From positions 1,076,001 to 1,140,000 of the forward strand of contig WPIO01000037.1 of assembly GCA_009760855.2 (NCBI GenBank): a stretch of DNA of 64,000 nt. Reading direction: 5' to 3'. Position 1 is the stretch's first letter, and each line of letters starts with the position of its first letter. Shown piece by piece: positions 1-33,300 of the stretch. The translations under genes and the position numbers were made by a program. The stretch is from Cristatella mucedo. Taxonomy: Eukaryota; Bryozoa; Phylactolaemata; Cristatellidae. The notes under the pieces are model-generated. The model saw nothing but the letters and a program-made list of their open reading frames with translations. It was not told the origin of the DNA and ran no database searches.

Positions 1-1648
1 GTGTGATTTTTCTTGGTCCCACTGTCATCTTGTTTAGATCTCATTTGTAGTTAATTTCTCATCCAAGCATTCGCCTCTAATCTCCTATTCCCATTTGTAT
101 AAGCTTTCAATAATAATGCTACAATTCCTTGCACTGTCTCCGCCCCTGCCCCAGTGCAAGTACAGCTGCCGTGGTCTCGTTAAATCTACAGGAGGCCATC
201 GTAAAAGCAGACCTGGTCTGTGCGTCAGCTGTATATCTGCACCGTGTCAGCTGTATATCAGCTCTTTAAATGCCCATATGTGCCACTCTGTCTTGGTCCC
301 GGAAGGGGCTGAGCACTGCGTTGGCTGCAGCACTGAGAGCTAAGTAGCCGTAGCTTCTGGATGTCGCTCGAATCGTAACTGCATACACTGGGCTGCTTGT
401 CTTTGAAGCAGCCGTGAGACTGCCAGTTGATCTTAAGTATTCCAGCTTTTAAGGAGGAGGCATGGGGTCGAAGTCGGTAGGGGAAGCTCTGGTTGGGCAG
501 GGCTCGGTTGTGTCTCTCATCGCTGGTCGGGAGCCGCCGCTGCGGCTGCCAAGTTGGAGCCAGGCAGATTAAAGCAGCAGCAGTGCAGTAAGTTTGTTTC
601 GAAAACAGATACACGAGTGGCAGCCGTGGAGTCTGTCTTTTGGTGGCTTTGCATGCAGTGTGAACCTGGATGTGGCCTGTTAGCTGCGTCAAGCCGTTTG
701 TTAACTCAACTCAATGCAAAGGGCTTATAATCAGCGACATGATGGATACAGTTTGGAGTGGGAAAGGATGCCGTTCGGGGTGCCAGGGTGCTACAATCCT
801 TCTGCTGGCTTAGCAAGGCATGGTCACAAATAGAGACTTCTACAATAGGCGAGTGTGCTTGTCCATACTGGATTTTACTCCGGCCATATAGAGCAGGAAA
901 GTCAGATCGGTAATTTCTGAGCCTGTAAGATACCTATGCCAAGAGCTTTTCTTGTGCACGTTTCTCCAATATATCAAGAGTATGGTGGCAGCCATCAGCA
1001 CGTGAGACATCAATCGACTTTAAGGCACCGGTTAAGAACATGACATGTTTGATGATTATGACCTGATTAAAGATGAAAAAAATGTCAAAGACGTTGGGTG
1101 AAAACTATGCTTGAGATGCGTTCGACCCATCATCAAAGTTACGTAAAGCTGCCAGAGTCTCTGGACAATCTGCTGGCATTGGCATGACACTCTGACACAT
1201 CGAAGGTCACTCTCACTGGCTCTCACTATATGTATGGAGGGAGCTGGAGGAGCTGGCGGAGCATTAACATGAATCAGACTGTGCTAAACCAAAAAAGGGA
1301 TAGCAACATTTTTGCTGAATGTGAATTTAATTTCTTTCTGTTTAGTAAACCTGGATCCACAATTTTTTCCCAAGCATACTTCCCAAGTCTGGTTTCATAC
1401 CGTTAGCGTGCCGTGCTTGCTAATGCGAATACACAGCGATTGTTTGCTTCCTACTATCATTCGTGGGTTGGAACCTGTACGTGTGCACCACCTCTGTATG
1501 TGCGCAGCTTTCGGCCAGTCCCTTGGATGGCTTGCATAGGCAGGTTTTGCTGCACTATGACGCACACCATGATTACCCCTAGCAGCAGTTGTGAGTGCAG
1601 TGTATTGGCATTGTAATGCCTTTCTCACTTGCTGCGTTCACATTATAG
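1..1648. other. Intron or upstream part of the ADAMTS gene, no exon recognised
   Basis: Unique-looking sequence. A Cys-rich open stretch at 144-341 starting CKYSCRG after an acceptor-like CCCCAG has no TSP1 tryptophans and no good donor, so it was not called. Confidence 0.5.
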
Positions 1649-23250
<21,602 letters not shown>

Positions 23251-23289
23251 GGCAGACGTAAGGCAGTCGTCAGTAATGTTTCATGTATT

Positions 23290-23670
23290 ACGTGCTGTGA
23301 ACCTGCGGCGCAATGTATGTAATGTAATGTATCTCCGTCAGTAACTCCACAAAGTCATAAAGACCATGTGGGTGTTACGCAGGAGAGTTTTGTATATCGC
23401 ACTCACAGCCCAAGCAGCTTTGGGTACGCATTCGGTTAATAGACTTCGTCTCACGCAACAAAGAGAAGGTGGGAAGCATAGCAGAGTCAGGAGAGCAGTT
23501 GAGGTAGTGAGTAGCATAGAAGTAGCAGTTCAGGACCGCTGAAAAAGATGTGCCATAGTCGGCAGTTGGAGAGTAGTTGTTGTTGCGTAAGAATTGTGGA
23601 AGCGAGTTCCACAGTCTAGGACCTGCAGAGCTAAAGCTTCTGTCGCCAACTGTCTTTAAGCGGAGGAATG
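23290..23670 (-). mobile_element. LINE 3' fragment, third family
   Basis: Minus strand copy with the ORF end reading [20 protein letters not shown], a typical non-LTR RT terminus, and a short (ATTAC)n-like tail. Confidence 0.72.
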
Positions 23671-24172
23671 GGACAGCTAATTTATTGTCGGTTGGTCTAT
23701 TGCCAATATTTGGTCAACCGATTGACTCATTGTCAAGTCCTATTGCTCGATGCAAGCTGCATTCTTTCCACCGAAGGTCTGATAAGAATAGCATTGCCTT
23801 GTTGGATCACATTTTGGAAGTAGTGTATACCGTTAATGCACGCAAAGCAAGCAGATTGATATGTTGCCCAGCCTGGCACCTGAATCTTTGCTACAATTTA
23901 GTGGCTATCATCGGCTTAAGTGCCCTTGAGGTGTATTTCGGCTCCACTTTTTTGCTCTTCCTGTCGTCGTTGTGTGAAGTACACGTTATTGGCTACTGCT
24001 GTATAAGTGCTGAGAAGGCTTCTGCTGCCCAGCTGCAGGGTAAGCAATATAACTGCATCGAGACAGCACATTGGCTGCAGAGCACCTACAAGAAGTAGGC
24101 AAATGCCTGCGTTTTCTCACAATTGAATTGACTTGCAATCGAAGATAAACAACAACCATACCTACGCAACAG

Positions 24173-27100
24173 CAATCTAATCTCGAATGGCCAGCGGGAT
24201 CTATAGTTGTGGGTAAACCATCAAATGTCTGTGATATAATGCACTTCCAGTACAATTTTAACTCTTATGATGCAGCCCACTACGCCATCAAGTGGCCTGT
24301 ATACCGTGCCTAAAACCTAGCTTCACAAGTACTTAAGAATCGGGCTAACACGACACTGGATGCTGGCTGTGCCCCCAGTATGCCACAGTCGAGCCATTTC
24401 GTTTTTAGGACGGTCGAGTCGTACAAGGAGAATGTGGAGGCTACTGCGGTTCTTGCAGTCTACAGTCAAGCAACGGTCTGCCCCTCGAGCTTGCCACGAC
24501 GTGAAAGCGCTATCAGCATGTCTGCAGCTGACAGGCAGTAAACAAAACAGCAATAGTGAGGAACATATCTCAACTGAAGGTGCTTATTTTCAAAGGCGGC
24601 ATATGCTGGGAGGCCCAACAGCTGCAGTTTGCAGAACCTGCTGGCAAAAGACTTGTGCTACCAATGCACAGCAAGCTGGGCTAGACACGTCGCATACAGT
24701 GAGGCATGCTCATTCTTCAGCTGCAGACTACTTCCTCGGTGAGTTGCAGAACAGAGCCTCTATAAGAGGCTATGGCAACAATGGGTAGTCCTTTTGTACC
24801 CGATGTGAGTCATGTAGGCGGCACCGACAGGTCATCGTCCATCGTCAGCCACGACTTGATCTCACTGAAGAGTCTCACCTTTGGTAATCTAAAATTAATA
24901 ATGACACTTGGTTGTAGAAATCGTACTAGAGCTGTACATATGTTTATTGCTGGTATATTTTATACTTACCTATATATTTGTACAAACCTTTAGGTCGTTA
25001 TTTATTAATTTTATTCAATATTTTTCATTGCAAATATTAAATGAATTGTTTATCGTTATCAGCTCACGAGTTTTGCAACACAGAAATGGCTTGGCTTTGG
25101 AGCTCCAGTACTACAGTACACATCTAGCCACACATCCACTTTTATTCTACTATTCGTATTAGTACTACTCTTCAGTGCGATGCTTTGGCCCACCGAAGAA
25201 ACAACGATTCCCTGGCTAAAGTGGTATGGAATTACCGCGTAACAGATTGTCTTTTTCCGACCTGACTACAGATGTCAAGAAAGATCCTTACCCTGGCTTC
25301 AATGTAATCTACTTTCTTCTCGAGGTAGTTGAGCTTCTCGTTTAGTGTTGCCAACCGAGACCTGCACGACATATCTACAACGACCAGCAAGGGAGGCAAT
25401 AGGGAAACACTGTCTATTTGCAAGATCTAGAAAACAGCATATTTTCACAAGGTTTCGTGTACTGAACATATAAATCTGCAGACAACAGTGGAAGGATTCT
25501 CATCATGGAACAGCTCAGATGTGGCTCAAATCCGAGTGTCCGCCATCAAATATTGTAATCCAGCCAACTATATCATCATGATGATACATGATGATTGATG
25601 CCCAGACATTCCCTAGTCTCGGTTACCGAGCATTTGAAATGTATCCCATTGAGTGCTGAGTTTTGCGAGCTTTTCCTTACTCCCTTCCTCTCTCTTCTCT
25701 CCCTCCCCCCAAATGGGCTCTTTGCCTTCGTGAGGCACCTGCAGCCTAGCTGTACCACAGCTCACCATACTCGAACTTCTCTTCCGGAGCCCTTGGATAC
25801 ATAGGCATAGCCAGTATTAATTACTACGAGGTTAGTGCTAATCTCTAGAAAATACCCTGCCGATTCCGGACGTGCATGCTGAACTGAGGGGTCAGGAAAA
25901 GCGCCAGGCAGTTCCTCATGTGTCTCTTTACTGATTAGGACCCACACACCCCTTGACACTGGTAACCCAATCTGAAGACAGAGCCTGGACAGATGCTGAA
26001 GCAAGTGTATATGTGGTAGCATTCGGTAAGATGGTAACCCATCTAGGTAACAGTAAAACAGTGACAATAGTATGCAAGTATGAGGTGGCATAAAATGTAA
26101 AAATTGATGAACTGACACCCACCAGATTAACACAGTGCAGGAAAGGCATATTGGCTATCGTACACTTGGAAAATGAGAGCCTATAAGATAAGACTTCACT
26201 GGGGGGAAGGGAGATGACATTTATGCCTCCAACGGTTATTTTAAAAGACAGCGATGGTCACCAAGTTTGCCGTACGATAAGGTAGTGCAATATGAAAATG
26301 CATCATTGAGAAGCCGTTTTCATTTTCCTACTTGCAATCTAAATTAGGGGCGGCCTAGTTTATTTGGACTACAGGGTAGACAAACGACAGGTGGATGCTG
26401 GAAAGCGATTGGAGGATAGAGTCCAAGTTATATTTACATACAATCACAGTGGAAACCACATCGACCACATACAGCTGGTGACTACAAAACTGGACCTAAA
26501 CTTACAGCCTGCTGGGCTACAGATGGGATTTACGTCCGATTGCCAACATCTTTTTGAGTTTTGGACGATTGCCCTAGACGTGCAAACCCATCCCAGCTGA
26601 GAAGAATGAGTATACACACAAGCCAAAATGTGAGAAACTGATTTTTGCATAACAAGCTTCGTCAACAAGTAAAAAAATACAGCCCCCACTTGCCAGTGGT
26701 TAAGGCACTCGCCCCGACCAAGGTCGTGGGCTCGAGCCCCATGGCATATGTGAAGCACCTGAATAGAGATTTTAAGTTCTCTACGATGTTATATACAAAT
26801 TAATTATATTCATTTGTATAACATCGTAGCGTAAGAGTTGTGGAAGCGAGTTCCACAGTCTAGGACCTGCAGAGCTAAAGCTTCTGTCGCCAACGGTCTT
26901 TAAGCAGACATAAAACAGCTAATTTATTTTCCATACAGGACACGAAGAGGCTGAAATTGGTGCAGCAGTTCGGCTAGGTATGGATGAGCCAAGCCGTGGC
27001 AGGCCTTGTAAGTCAACGTAAGAACTTTGCTCTGTATCCTTTGATCAAGTGCCTTTGGAAAAGCCAGTTGGAAGACTGACAGCTGAAAACCGAATTGCCC

Positions 27101-27297
27101 AGTTGCATTAGGAATTGCATCCGAATACAAACAGTAACCTTTCGATCTTTTCATGGCAGCAAGCCGATAGCAAGCGAACTACTCGGTACACTTTAACCAA
27201 ACAGCCGGTGTTCAAAATTGTGTCTGGGGGAGCACTGCAGGCTCACGCAAGAATATATGTTTCTGCCAACCAGCTTCGGCGTTCTGCCTGCTTCCAC
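24173..27297 (+). CDS. Tentative TMEM231-like gene, four exons, both ends unresolved
   Basis: Four + strand blocks with splice signals and compatible phases: 24173-24305 (0 to 1), 25939-26025 (1-1), 26380-26477 (1 to 0) and 27160-27297 (0-0). In order they resemble TMEM231, a ciliary transition-zone membrane protein of the MKS/B9 complex. [18 protein letters not shown] sits like [31 protein letters not shown] like [30 protein letters not shown] like the DGK..VQL strand; and [12 protein letters not shown] with [12 protein letters not shown] like ATFVMQSMTLLQ with SQFFVSGDLRLQQ. The reading frames are protein-like and depart from the repeats around them. Weak points are the donors at 24306 (GTGCCT) and 26478 (GTGACT), and neither the N-terminal membrane exon nor the C-terminal TMEM231 exons were found. 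BRK1 exons 2-3 would lie inside its first seen intron on the other strand. It could instead be a gene relic. Confidence 0.35.
24862..24888 (-). CDS. BRK1: BRK1 exon 3 (27-bp terminal microexon)
   Basis: Acceptor TTTTAG followed by ITKGETLQ and TGA. The human protein ends VTKGETLT at the same place. Found by reading the strand directly; it is too short for ORF finders. Confidence 0.93.
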   Translation of the reverse strand: MTKGETLQ

Positions 27298-29962
27298 GTA
27301 AGTACTCAGTTGAAAGAGCATTGTTTAATCTATACATGTTATGAAAAGAATTAGATTATGATTTTGGAAAGTCCAAGTGCATACAAACAGTCGGTACCGA
27401 GCATAATAATAATAATAATGCACTTGATAAGGCACCCTCAGAGAACTTAATCTCTTTCTAGGCTCTTTAAATTTGCTACTAAGGGAACGCGATTGAATGG
27501 TGAGTAATATCATGCTTGATAAACAACATGAATAACATGGTTAGAGGTGACCTACACAGGGTCAGCATGCAAATGTGGTTATTGGCAGCATGCAACAGTG
27601 TCAGCACGCATAAGCACATCGAGGACGAATCACAGGGACCACTAAATGCTGTCCTATATAGGTTTTAAAGTTCTTTTTAAATGTGGTCAAGTCAGGGGAT
27701 GTTCTGACACAAGCCGGGAGGGAGTTCCAGGCTTTGGGAGCATACGAACTAAATGCACGGTCTCCAAAGGACTTGAGGTTTGCACGACGTATTGGTAGAC
27801 TGTTGGATTCCGAAAAGCGGGTGGTACGATGCTTGGCCTGGTGGGGGAATAGATCTGAGAGATAAGCTGGAGCCAAAGAATGAAGTAACCTAAAAGTAAG
27901 CGACAAAACCTTGGTCAATCCGTTGCTTGACTGGTAGCCAGTGCAGGTCGGCGAGAAGTGGTGTGATGTGGCAACTTCGACACTCACGACAGACAAGTCT
28001 AGCTGCCGAGTTTTGCACCAGCTGTAATCGCCTGATTGCACATGCCGGTAGGCCAGCAAGCAGAGAGTTACACAAGTCAAGATGGGATGTCACAAATGCA
28101 TGGACCAACTTAGACACGGTATCCTTATCTAAACAAGCACGAATTTTAGAAACGTTATGTAGCTGAAAGTAGGCAGACTTCACTGTGGAGTTGATGTGGT
28201 CGTCTAACGAGAGTTCACTTCGGAACATACACCTAGATTTCGAGCTGATTCAACAGGAGATATGCTGGTAGAGCCAATTTTGAGCATCAGCCTTTCCAAT
28301 TTCTGAATCACGCTGGGTTTGTCCGTAACTAGTAAGTTAGTTTTATCATCGTGTAGTTTTAGAAAATTTGCTGCCATCCATTCGCGGATATCATCAATAC
28401 ATGCAGCAAGTGAGTTGAGAGAATTTGAGGTGCTCGAAGGCTGGGAGGGATCAAAGCAAAGGTACATCCCCAAGGCAGCCGTCTTACGCTTAAGCAATAA
28501 TACGATAATAATTAACAAAAGGCGGCCGAAAAGTAACTGATGCACAGTGTGTTCCGAAAGCTTACCGTAGCACCATTCAGACTTTGACAGCGATTCTACT
28601 CGAATCAACTAAGGTTCAGGGTATGCTTTAACCATGGAACTTTGAGCAGTAGCTTTCAGGGTATGCTTTAACCATGGAACTTTGAGCAGTAGCTTACCAC
28701 ATCGGATGAGACATGGAATGGAGATTAATTACTGGGCATCGTATTGTGGAACCCTCAAAAGATATGCACGACTTGGCCACATTAACATGCCACGGACAAT
28801 GTGCATACGATGTCAGCCAAGCTCTTGCACAGATCTGCTTCCCCGTTTGCACGTAGTGAGCAGCTCGTCACGGTCAGGTCGTAACTCCGAGCTCTGCGGT
28901 GGGCGATCCTTTGTTTCCAACTGAAAGTGGTAGTGATAGTCGTTCAAGGCTCTTCTGCAGCAATATTAATGAGGCTGTTGAATCAGCCAACGTGTTTCAC
29001 CCCTGAGTCTCAGCCCTCGGATAAAGGCATTTGCTCTCCACGGCCCAGGTCTTGGAATCGAGTCCTGCAGGGTCTAGAGAACCCAGTTCAAAACAATGCC
29101 ACCAGCTTTTGAAAGGTTATTTGAAAGGTTATAGACCAATGGTCCACCATTGTATAATCAGTTGGGAAATGAATGAACCGTGACTGATAATTCGGTAATG
29201 CCGGCGACCTATCAGCGCTTGATTGCTGCAACACGGGCGATTTCCCTTGCGGGCTTATGACGCCGCACAGGGCTGAGGTCAGCCTGGAAACTCCGGCATT
29301 GAAAATAAGACCACAATACGTTTGCCAAATAGCAGAGCCGGCACTAACGAACCTGTAACAGCTCCACCGTGCGACACAGCATACTAGAGCTGTCGCCCTT
29401 TTTCTGAGTTGCCATCACTATTGACTCGCCGGCAGACCGGAAATAGCTAATACCAAGCGGCGAAGAACCATAATAAGGTTAGCTGATTTAACAGCCTCGT
29501 TTGAATAGCAGCAGGAGATCCTTACTGGCAACCATTACCTCTTGCAGTGAGCGATACAGGATCTCCATTGGAGGGCTCGAACCCACGACCACATGATCAC
29601 GAAGAGCAAGCACCTCACTACTGAACTGAAGACACAGGGGCAGCCAGCGTGACCAATTCCCAAGCCCTCACTAAATCCAGCTAAAGCACAACGTGAAATC
29701 CAGATAACGCAATGTATCACTATATATAGTTCTGCTGACTTGAATTCGCAGCGATTCCTTATCAGCTGGATTTTCAGTACGACCTAGTTCACACTGCTGC
29801 ACTCGAGTCAGCTCTTGATGCGCGAAACTCACCGAATGAGTTAAGGAAGTCTGTTATTCTCCTGATACTCGTGGTTATTAGATCCACGTATTCCCGGTTA
29901 GCCCAGTCCTGCTGGATCTGGGCACGTGCAGTGCCGTTGATTGGAGCCCGCGAAGACGACAT
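24862..29962 (-). CDS. BRK1: BRK1 (BRICK1/HSPC300), WAVE regulatory complex subunit, complete
   Basis: The smallest subunit of the cytoplasmic WAVE/SCAR complex, which relays Rac signals to Arp2/3-driven actin nucleation. Exons in transcript order: 29833-29962, 25292-25374, 24862-24888, giving 79 residues (human 75). The protein reads [20 protein letters not shown], then [51 protein letters not shown] and ITKGETLQ, nearly identical to human BRK1 from QDWANREY on. It is one long coiled-coil helix. Splice phases (1, then 0) agree at both junctions. The start is fixed by the ATG in MSSSR and by CpG-rich sequence upstream. Intron 1 (4.46 kb) holds LINEs and SINEs and, on the other strand, TMEM231-like exons. 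The first codon lies 296 bp from the divergent TMBIM6 start. Confidence 0.95.
25292..25374 (-). CDS. BRK1: BRK1 exon 2
   Basis: 83 bp, phase 1 in and 0 out, acceptor GTTGTAG, donor GTAAGG. Encodes [14 protein letters not shown] and VDYIEAR, the most conserved coiled-coil part. Confidence 0.95.
26684..26800 (+). mobile_element. SINE family A
   Basis: CAGTGGTTAAGGCACTCGCC, GGTCGTGGGCTCGAGCCCC, GTGAAGCACCTGAATAGAG and an AT-rich end that forms an inverted repeat with the following 30 bp. Confidence 0.78.
26815..27130 (-). mobile_element. LINE fragment, third family
   Basis: Minus strand; overlaps in sequence with 23580-23665 and continues upstream with [20 protein letters not shown], diagnostic of RT C-termini. 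Confidence 0.75.
27402..28500 (-). mobile_element. LINE (CR1/L2/Rex1-like), 1.1-kb 3' part with RT C-terminus
   Basis: Same strand as BRK1 and inside its intron 1. Frames read [49 protein letters not shown] and [17 protein letters not shown], the standard end of a CR1/L2-group reverse transcriptase. At least one frameshift separates the two main frames; 5' truncated near 28500. Ends in (ATT)n. Confidence 0.88.
28615..28694. repeat. 40-bp exact tandem duplication
   Basis: Copies at 28615 and 28655, beginning TTCAGGGTATGCTTTAACC, with no mismatches: recent. Confidence 0.9.
28864..29000 (+). mobile_element. SINE family B, partial
   Basis: Tail half (CAAGGCTCTTCTGCAG..GAGGCTGTTGAATCAGC) with a damaged head. 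A further B-box-like scrap (GGAATCGAGTCCTGCAG) follows at about 29050. Confidence 0.55.
29478..29632 (-). mobile_element. SINE family B
   Basis: Minus copy: GGTTCGAGCCCTCC B-box region, tail with GAGGCTGTTAAATCAGCTAA. Confidence 0.7.
29833..29962 (-). CDS. BRK1: BRK1 exon 1
   Basis: 130 bp, 43 codons plus 1. Contains the diagnostic QQDWANREY and TDFLNSF. Donor GTGAGT, phase 1. Confidence 0.95.
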
Positions 29963-30258
29963 CTCACAGCCGCGCAGCGGAACCGCGACGGTAGCGAACC
30001 TCAGAATTCAGAAGTTGACAAGTCATACCTGCGGCAGAGAAGAGTACCACCAACTCAGAAGCAAGAGGATATATCATGATGTATCAATAAATAAAATAAT
30101 TGAATGCATTTTTTATTTAGTAATTTTTAGCTCAAAACTACATTTGGATGCTTGTTAACTCTTGTTGTGACGTAGCAGTATTGCGTGTGTTTTGAGGCTA
30201 CTGTTAGCCCTTTTCCCGTTCGATACGACTGTCGACGCGAAGGCTGTTGTGACTCGTC
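29963..30258. promoter_or_regulatory. Candidate bidirectional promoter, BRK1 / TMBIM6
   Basis: The 296 bp between two divergent start codons. It contains a CRE-like TGACGTAG at 30168-30175 and an AT-rich core around 30085-30130. A CpG-rich stretch flanks it in TMBIM6 intron 1 (about 30310-30870). Both genes are broadly expressed in animals, which suits a shared promoter. Transcription starts cannot be seen. Confidence 0.6.
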
Positions 30259-30305
30259 ATGGCGACTTTTGATAGATGGGCAGCCCTCTTCAAGTTCGAT
30301 AACTT
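30259..30305 (+). CDS. TMBIM6: TMBIM6 exon 1
   Basis: 47 bp, phase 2 out, donor GTAAGT. Encodes MATFDRWAALFKFDN, aligning with the cytosolic N-terminus MNIFDRKINFDALLKF of human BI-1. The 4.2-kb first intron separates it from the rest. Confidence 0.88.
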
Positions 30306-33300
30306 GTAAGTCTGCGCGCCGTTCCGCATTTCCGCGGTATCTGCGAACGCGTCCAGCTGCTGACCAAGCAGACCGAAACCGCCGCCCTGGATTCCCGGTT
30401 GGCCGGCTGCGCGCGTACGTGCGCAGCCGCAGGCGCACTCCGCGGTTCCGCGCTTCTTGTTCTATTCGTTTCGACGTCTTGCTCGGTGCTGCTCCTCCGG
30501 TAGTGCCGTGTATAGGACTCTTTCGCTCGGCGCCCGTTCGTAGCGCGCTAGCTCACGGGCTGCATAGCAGGTCTTTGGCAGCTCTGGGCGTAGCGATTTC
30601 TGCCGCCAACGGGCCGGTCTTGGTACGCGTTGCCCCCCTCCGAGCTTTAAGTGCAGAGTCACGAGCTACCTCCTCCTACTAAAAGGCAAACGCACACGAG
30701 CACCTTACGCAGCAGGCGTCGAGCGAGCGTACAGCGCTGCCAGCGAATGTAGGGTGGTTTCTTCATGCTGTCACGCTGACGTAGCCTCGCTGGCCTCTGC
30801 CCTGTCCGGCACCGACGGGCGTGGGCTACGCGATATAGTGCGCCCGTGCGGGGCGAGACTGCCGAGATAGCCTCTGTCGAGCGGTCATCTTAAGGAAGCT
30901 AAATGCTGGACGGCTTTACTCAAAATGGCAAGATAATAGTGCTGATGTGGGACATCCGAGCTTTGATCCCGCGACTACAAGCTTGGACCCGGAACCGTTG
31001 TTATTTGTTGAATACGCTCAGAGGCCTTTGCTGAGGAGTAAGGTAGTGGCGCCGTGATGCCGAGCTGGATTGGCCTAGCGGTTAAGGCGCTCGCCCCGGC
31101 CAAGGTATGGCTGAGGTCGTGGGCTCGAGCTCCGAGGCATATGTAAAGCACCTGAATTGAGAATAAGTTCTCTTTGGGCGCTATACAAATAAATTATATT
31201 TATATTTATGCACACTAGGTAAGGTGGTTGCTTTCACGACCTGGGTCCCAAGGTCGTGGGTTCGATTCCTGCTGTGATCCTTTATCTGCAAGCGATGGTG
31301 ATAGCCGTAAAGGTTCCTCTGTCCCTATACAAAAGGAGGCTGTTTAATCAGCTCGGATTTATTTATTTATTTCTTCGCCCAGGAGGTACGGTGCTCGTTC
31401 TTCAGCTCCCCCGTCGTGGCTTCGAGTCGTGGCTTCGAGTCCTGAAGTTCGTGATCCTATATTGCCCACTGCAAGTAGGGGTAACAGTTGTTAAGGCTTT
31501 TCTGCCGCTATACACATGAGGCTGTTAAATCAGTTAACCTCATTATAATTTAAGGTACTCGAACGTTATAACTTGGTAACTTTTTTCGGGTCGTACCATT
31601 GAGTCACGATCCTATATTGCCAGTACAGTATTTATTGCCTTTATTGCCCGCGAGCTGTGTGTTATCCGCTGCGAATAAGGCTAATAGAAAAGCCGACCTT
31701 TACGACGTGTATGTCTTAAGCAAGAGTTTTGACACGGTGAGCTAGCAGCCGGGTTTTGTTGGTTCGGCATGCTAAGAAAGTCAGTAGTTCATTTTGTACA
31801 GCACCTTTTTGCTGGGCCAAATTTAGGTGCTGTACAACTTGGTGCAAGAGAAACAGCAACTAAAGGTTAATGACATGCGTGGTATCAAGCTTTAGAAAGC
31901 ATGTAAAAACGGTAGTTAAGTAGCAAAAAAAAGCAAGCAAAAGTACTAGAGATGACGCTTGGGCCACCTGTTAGTAGGATCGCTGGCTAGTAGCATGCAT
32001 CGAATTATGCACAGAAAAGCACGTGAAGCGCATATGCACGAAGAAGAAATGTCCCTCATTGGGGTGCAGGGAGAGCTGAGCAGAGCAGGTGCCTCTTTAG
32101 ATGAGACGTAAGCGATACAAGGTCGTCTTCGGTGGTGACAGGAGCCGGAAGCACGTGCCAGACTTTCGGAGCATGCATTCTAAAGGCCCTCTCGCCAAAA
32201 GATATCAATTCAATGTGAGGTAACTTATTGCCGGAGGAATAAGATGGTCGGATAGTTTGGGTAATCCAAGCATGTGAAGTGATTTGTAAGCCAGTGAGAC
32301 GAAGCTTCTTGAAGTCCATTCGATGAGTAATAGGGAGCAGTGGAACTCAAAGGTGAAGTGATATAGCAGCTAATCCCTTGGCAACAAACCAGGGGAGCTG
32401 GTGGTTTTGCACCAACTGCCGACAATTAAGGACACTGGCCGAGAGTTCTAAATAAAAGTAATTTTGGTAATGTGGATGTGGTGTCACAACCGCCTGAACT
32501 ATGGTCGTAGAAGCCGAATGTGTGCAAGCAATAGCAGAGCTTGGCGGCGGACACGTTATTATCCGTATCTCGATCATGATAAGTCCTCGCACTTTCGTGG
32601 ATGGTTATTCCTCACTGAGATGGCTGCATCATTAAAAGAAAAATAAGGCACGAAGTGAAACTAACAAATTACTTTCTGACCTTAGCCTAAGGTTTTGGCC
32701 CATCGGTTCCCAGTGGCTATAACTCAAGGCTGCTGATAATCGCTAGCAACTTGCATAACCTGACATAAGCATTTTTTGTATTTTAATATGGAAGCGCTAG
32801 CCATGACCATGGACAAACATAATGCATTGTACATTCACTGCAGCATTATCCATCTGAGATCTCGTTCGGCAGGCAAGCCATCGGCCTGAGGCAAGCCGTT
32901 GTACAGATCAGACACGGGCTGGCTTGGGACAGAAGTCCGGGAAGGGATGCCTCGCTCGAGTGTACATGTTTGAGGGGAAGCTTTTCCGACTCTCTCACCA
33001 GACCTTCGAAGTGCATGGCGAGGCCCTGCTTGCAGCGGAACAATTCTGCTTATCATTCATGCTGGGAATGTCTGCTGGAGAGGTTTTAGCAGCACCTGTT
33101 TTAACAGTGTCCACTTGCGGCATCGACCGTTGATTCTCAGGAAGTCAACTCCCTCTGATGATTGTGGTAGCCATCGTTGCTTGAATGAATTACGTAGATA
33201 ACTAATTACAGGAAAGTCATGGAATGCTAGTGGTTGAACCGGCTTGCCTGAACAACAAGATCCATCTTCTTCCTCTGGCAGCAGGATACAGCAGGCTCGT

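Noticed and set aside
144-341. Cys-rich stretch starting CKYSCRG after CCCCAG
   Set aside because: Looks like a TSP1 start, but has no CSxTCG, no Trp, an irregular Cys pattern, and ends in a stop without a donor.
23577-24098. 173-codon + frame
   Set aside because: Its first part is the reverse strand of a LINE end (third family). The hydrophobic rest was tested as the missing TMEM231 N-terminus but has no suitable start or donor.
24173-27297. Integrin alpha thigh/calf exons
   Set aside because: Single blocks looked integrin-like ([17 protein letters not shown]), but their order along the + strand would be reversed relative to the protein; the TMEM231 order fits.
30185-30682. 165-codon + frame over the promoter and TMBIM6 exon 1
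   Set aside because: Different frame from the clear MATFDRWAALFKF exon; CpG-rich DNA gives open frames by chance.
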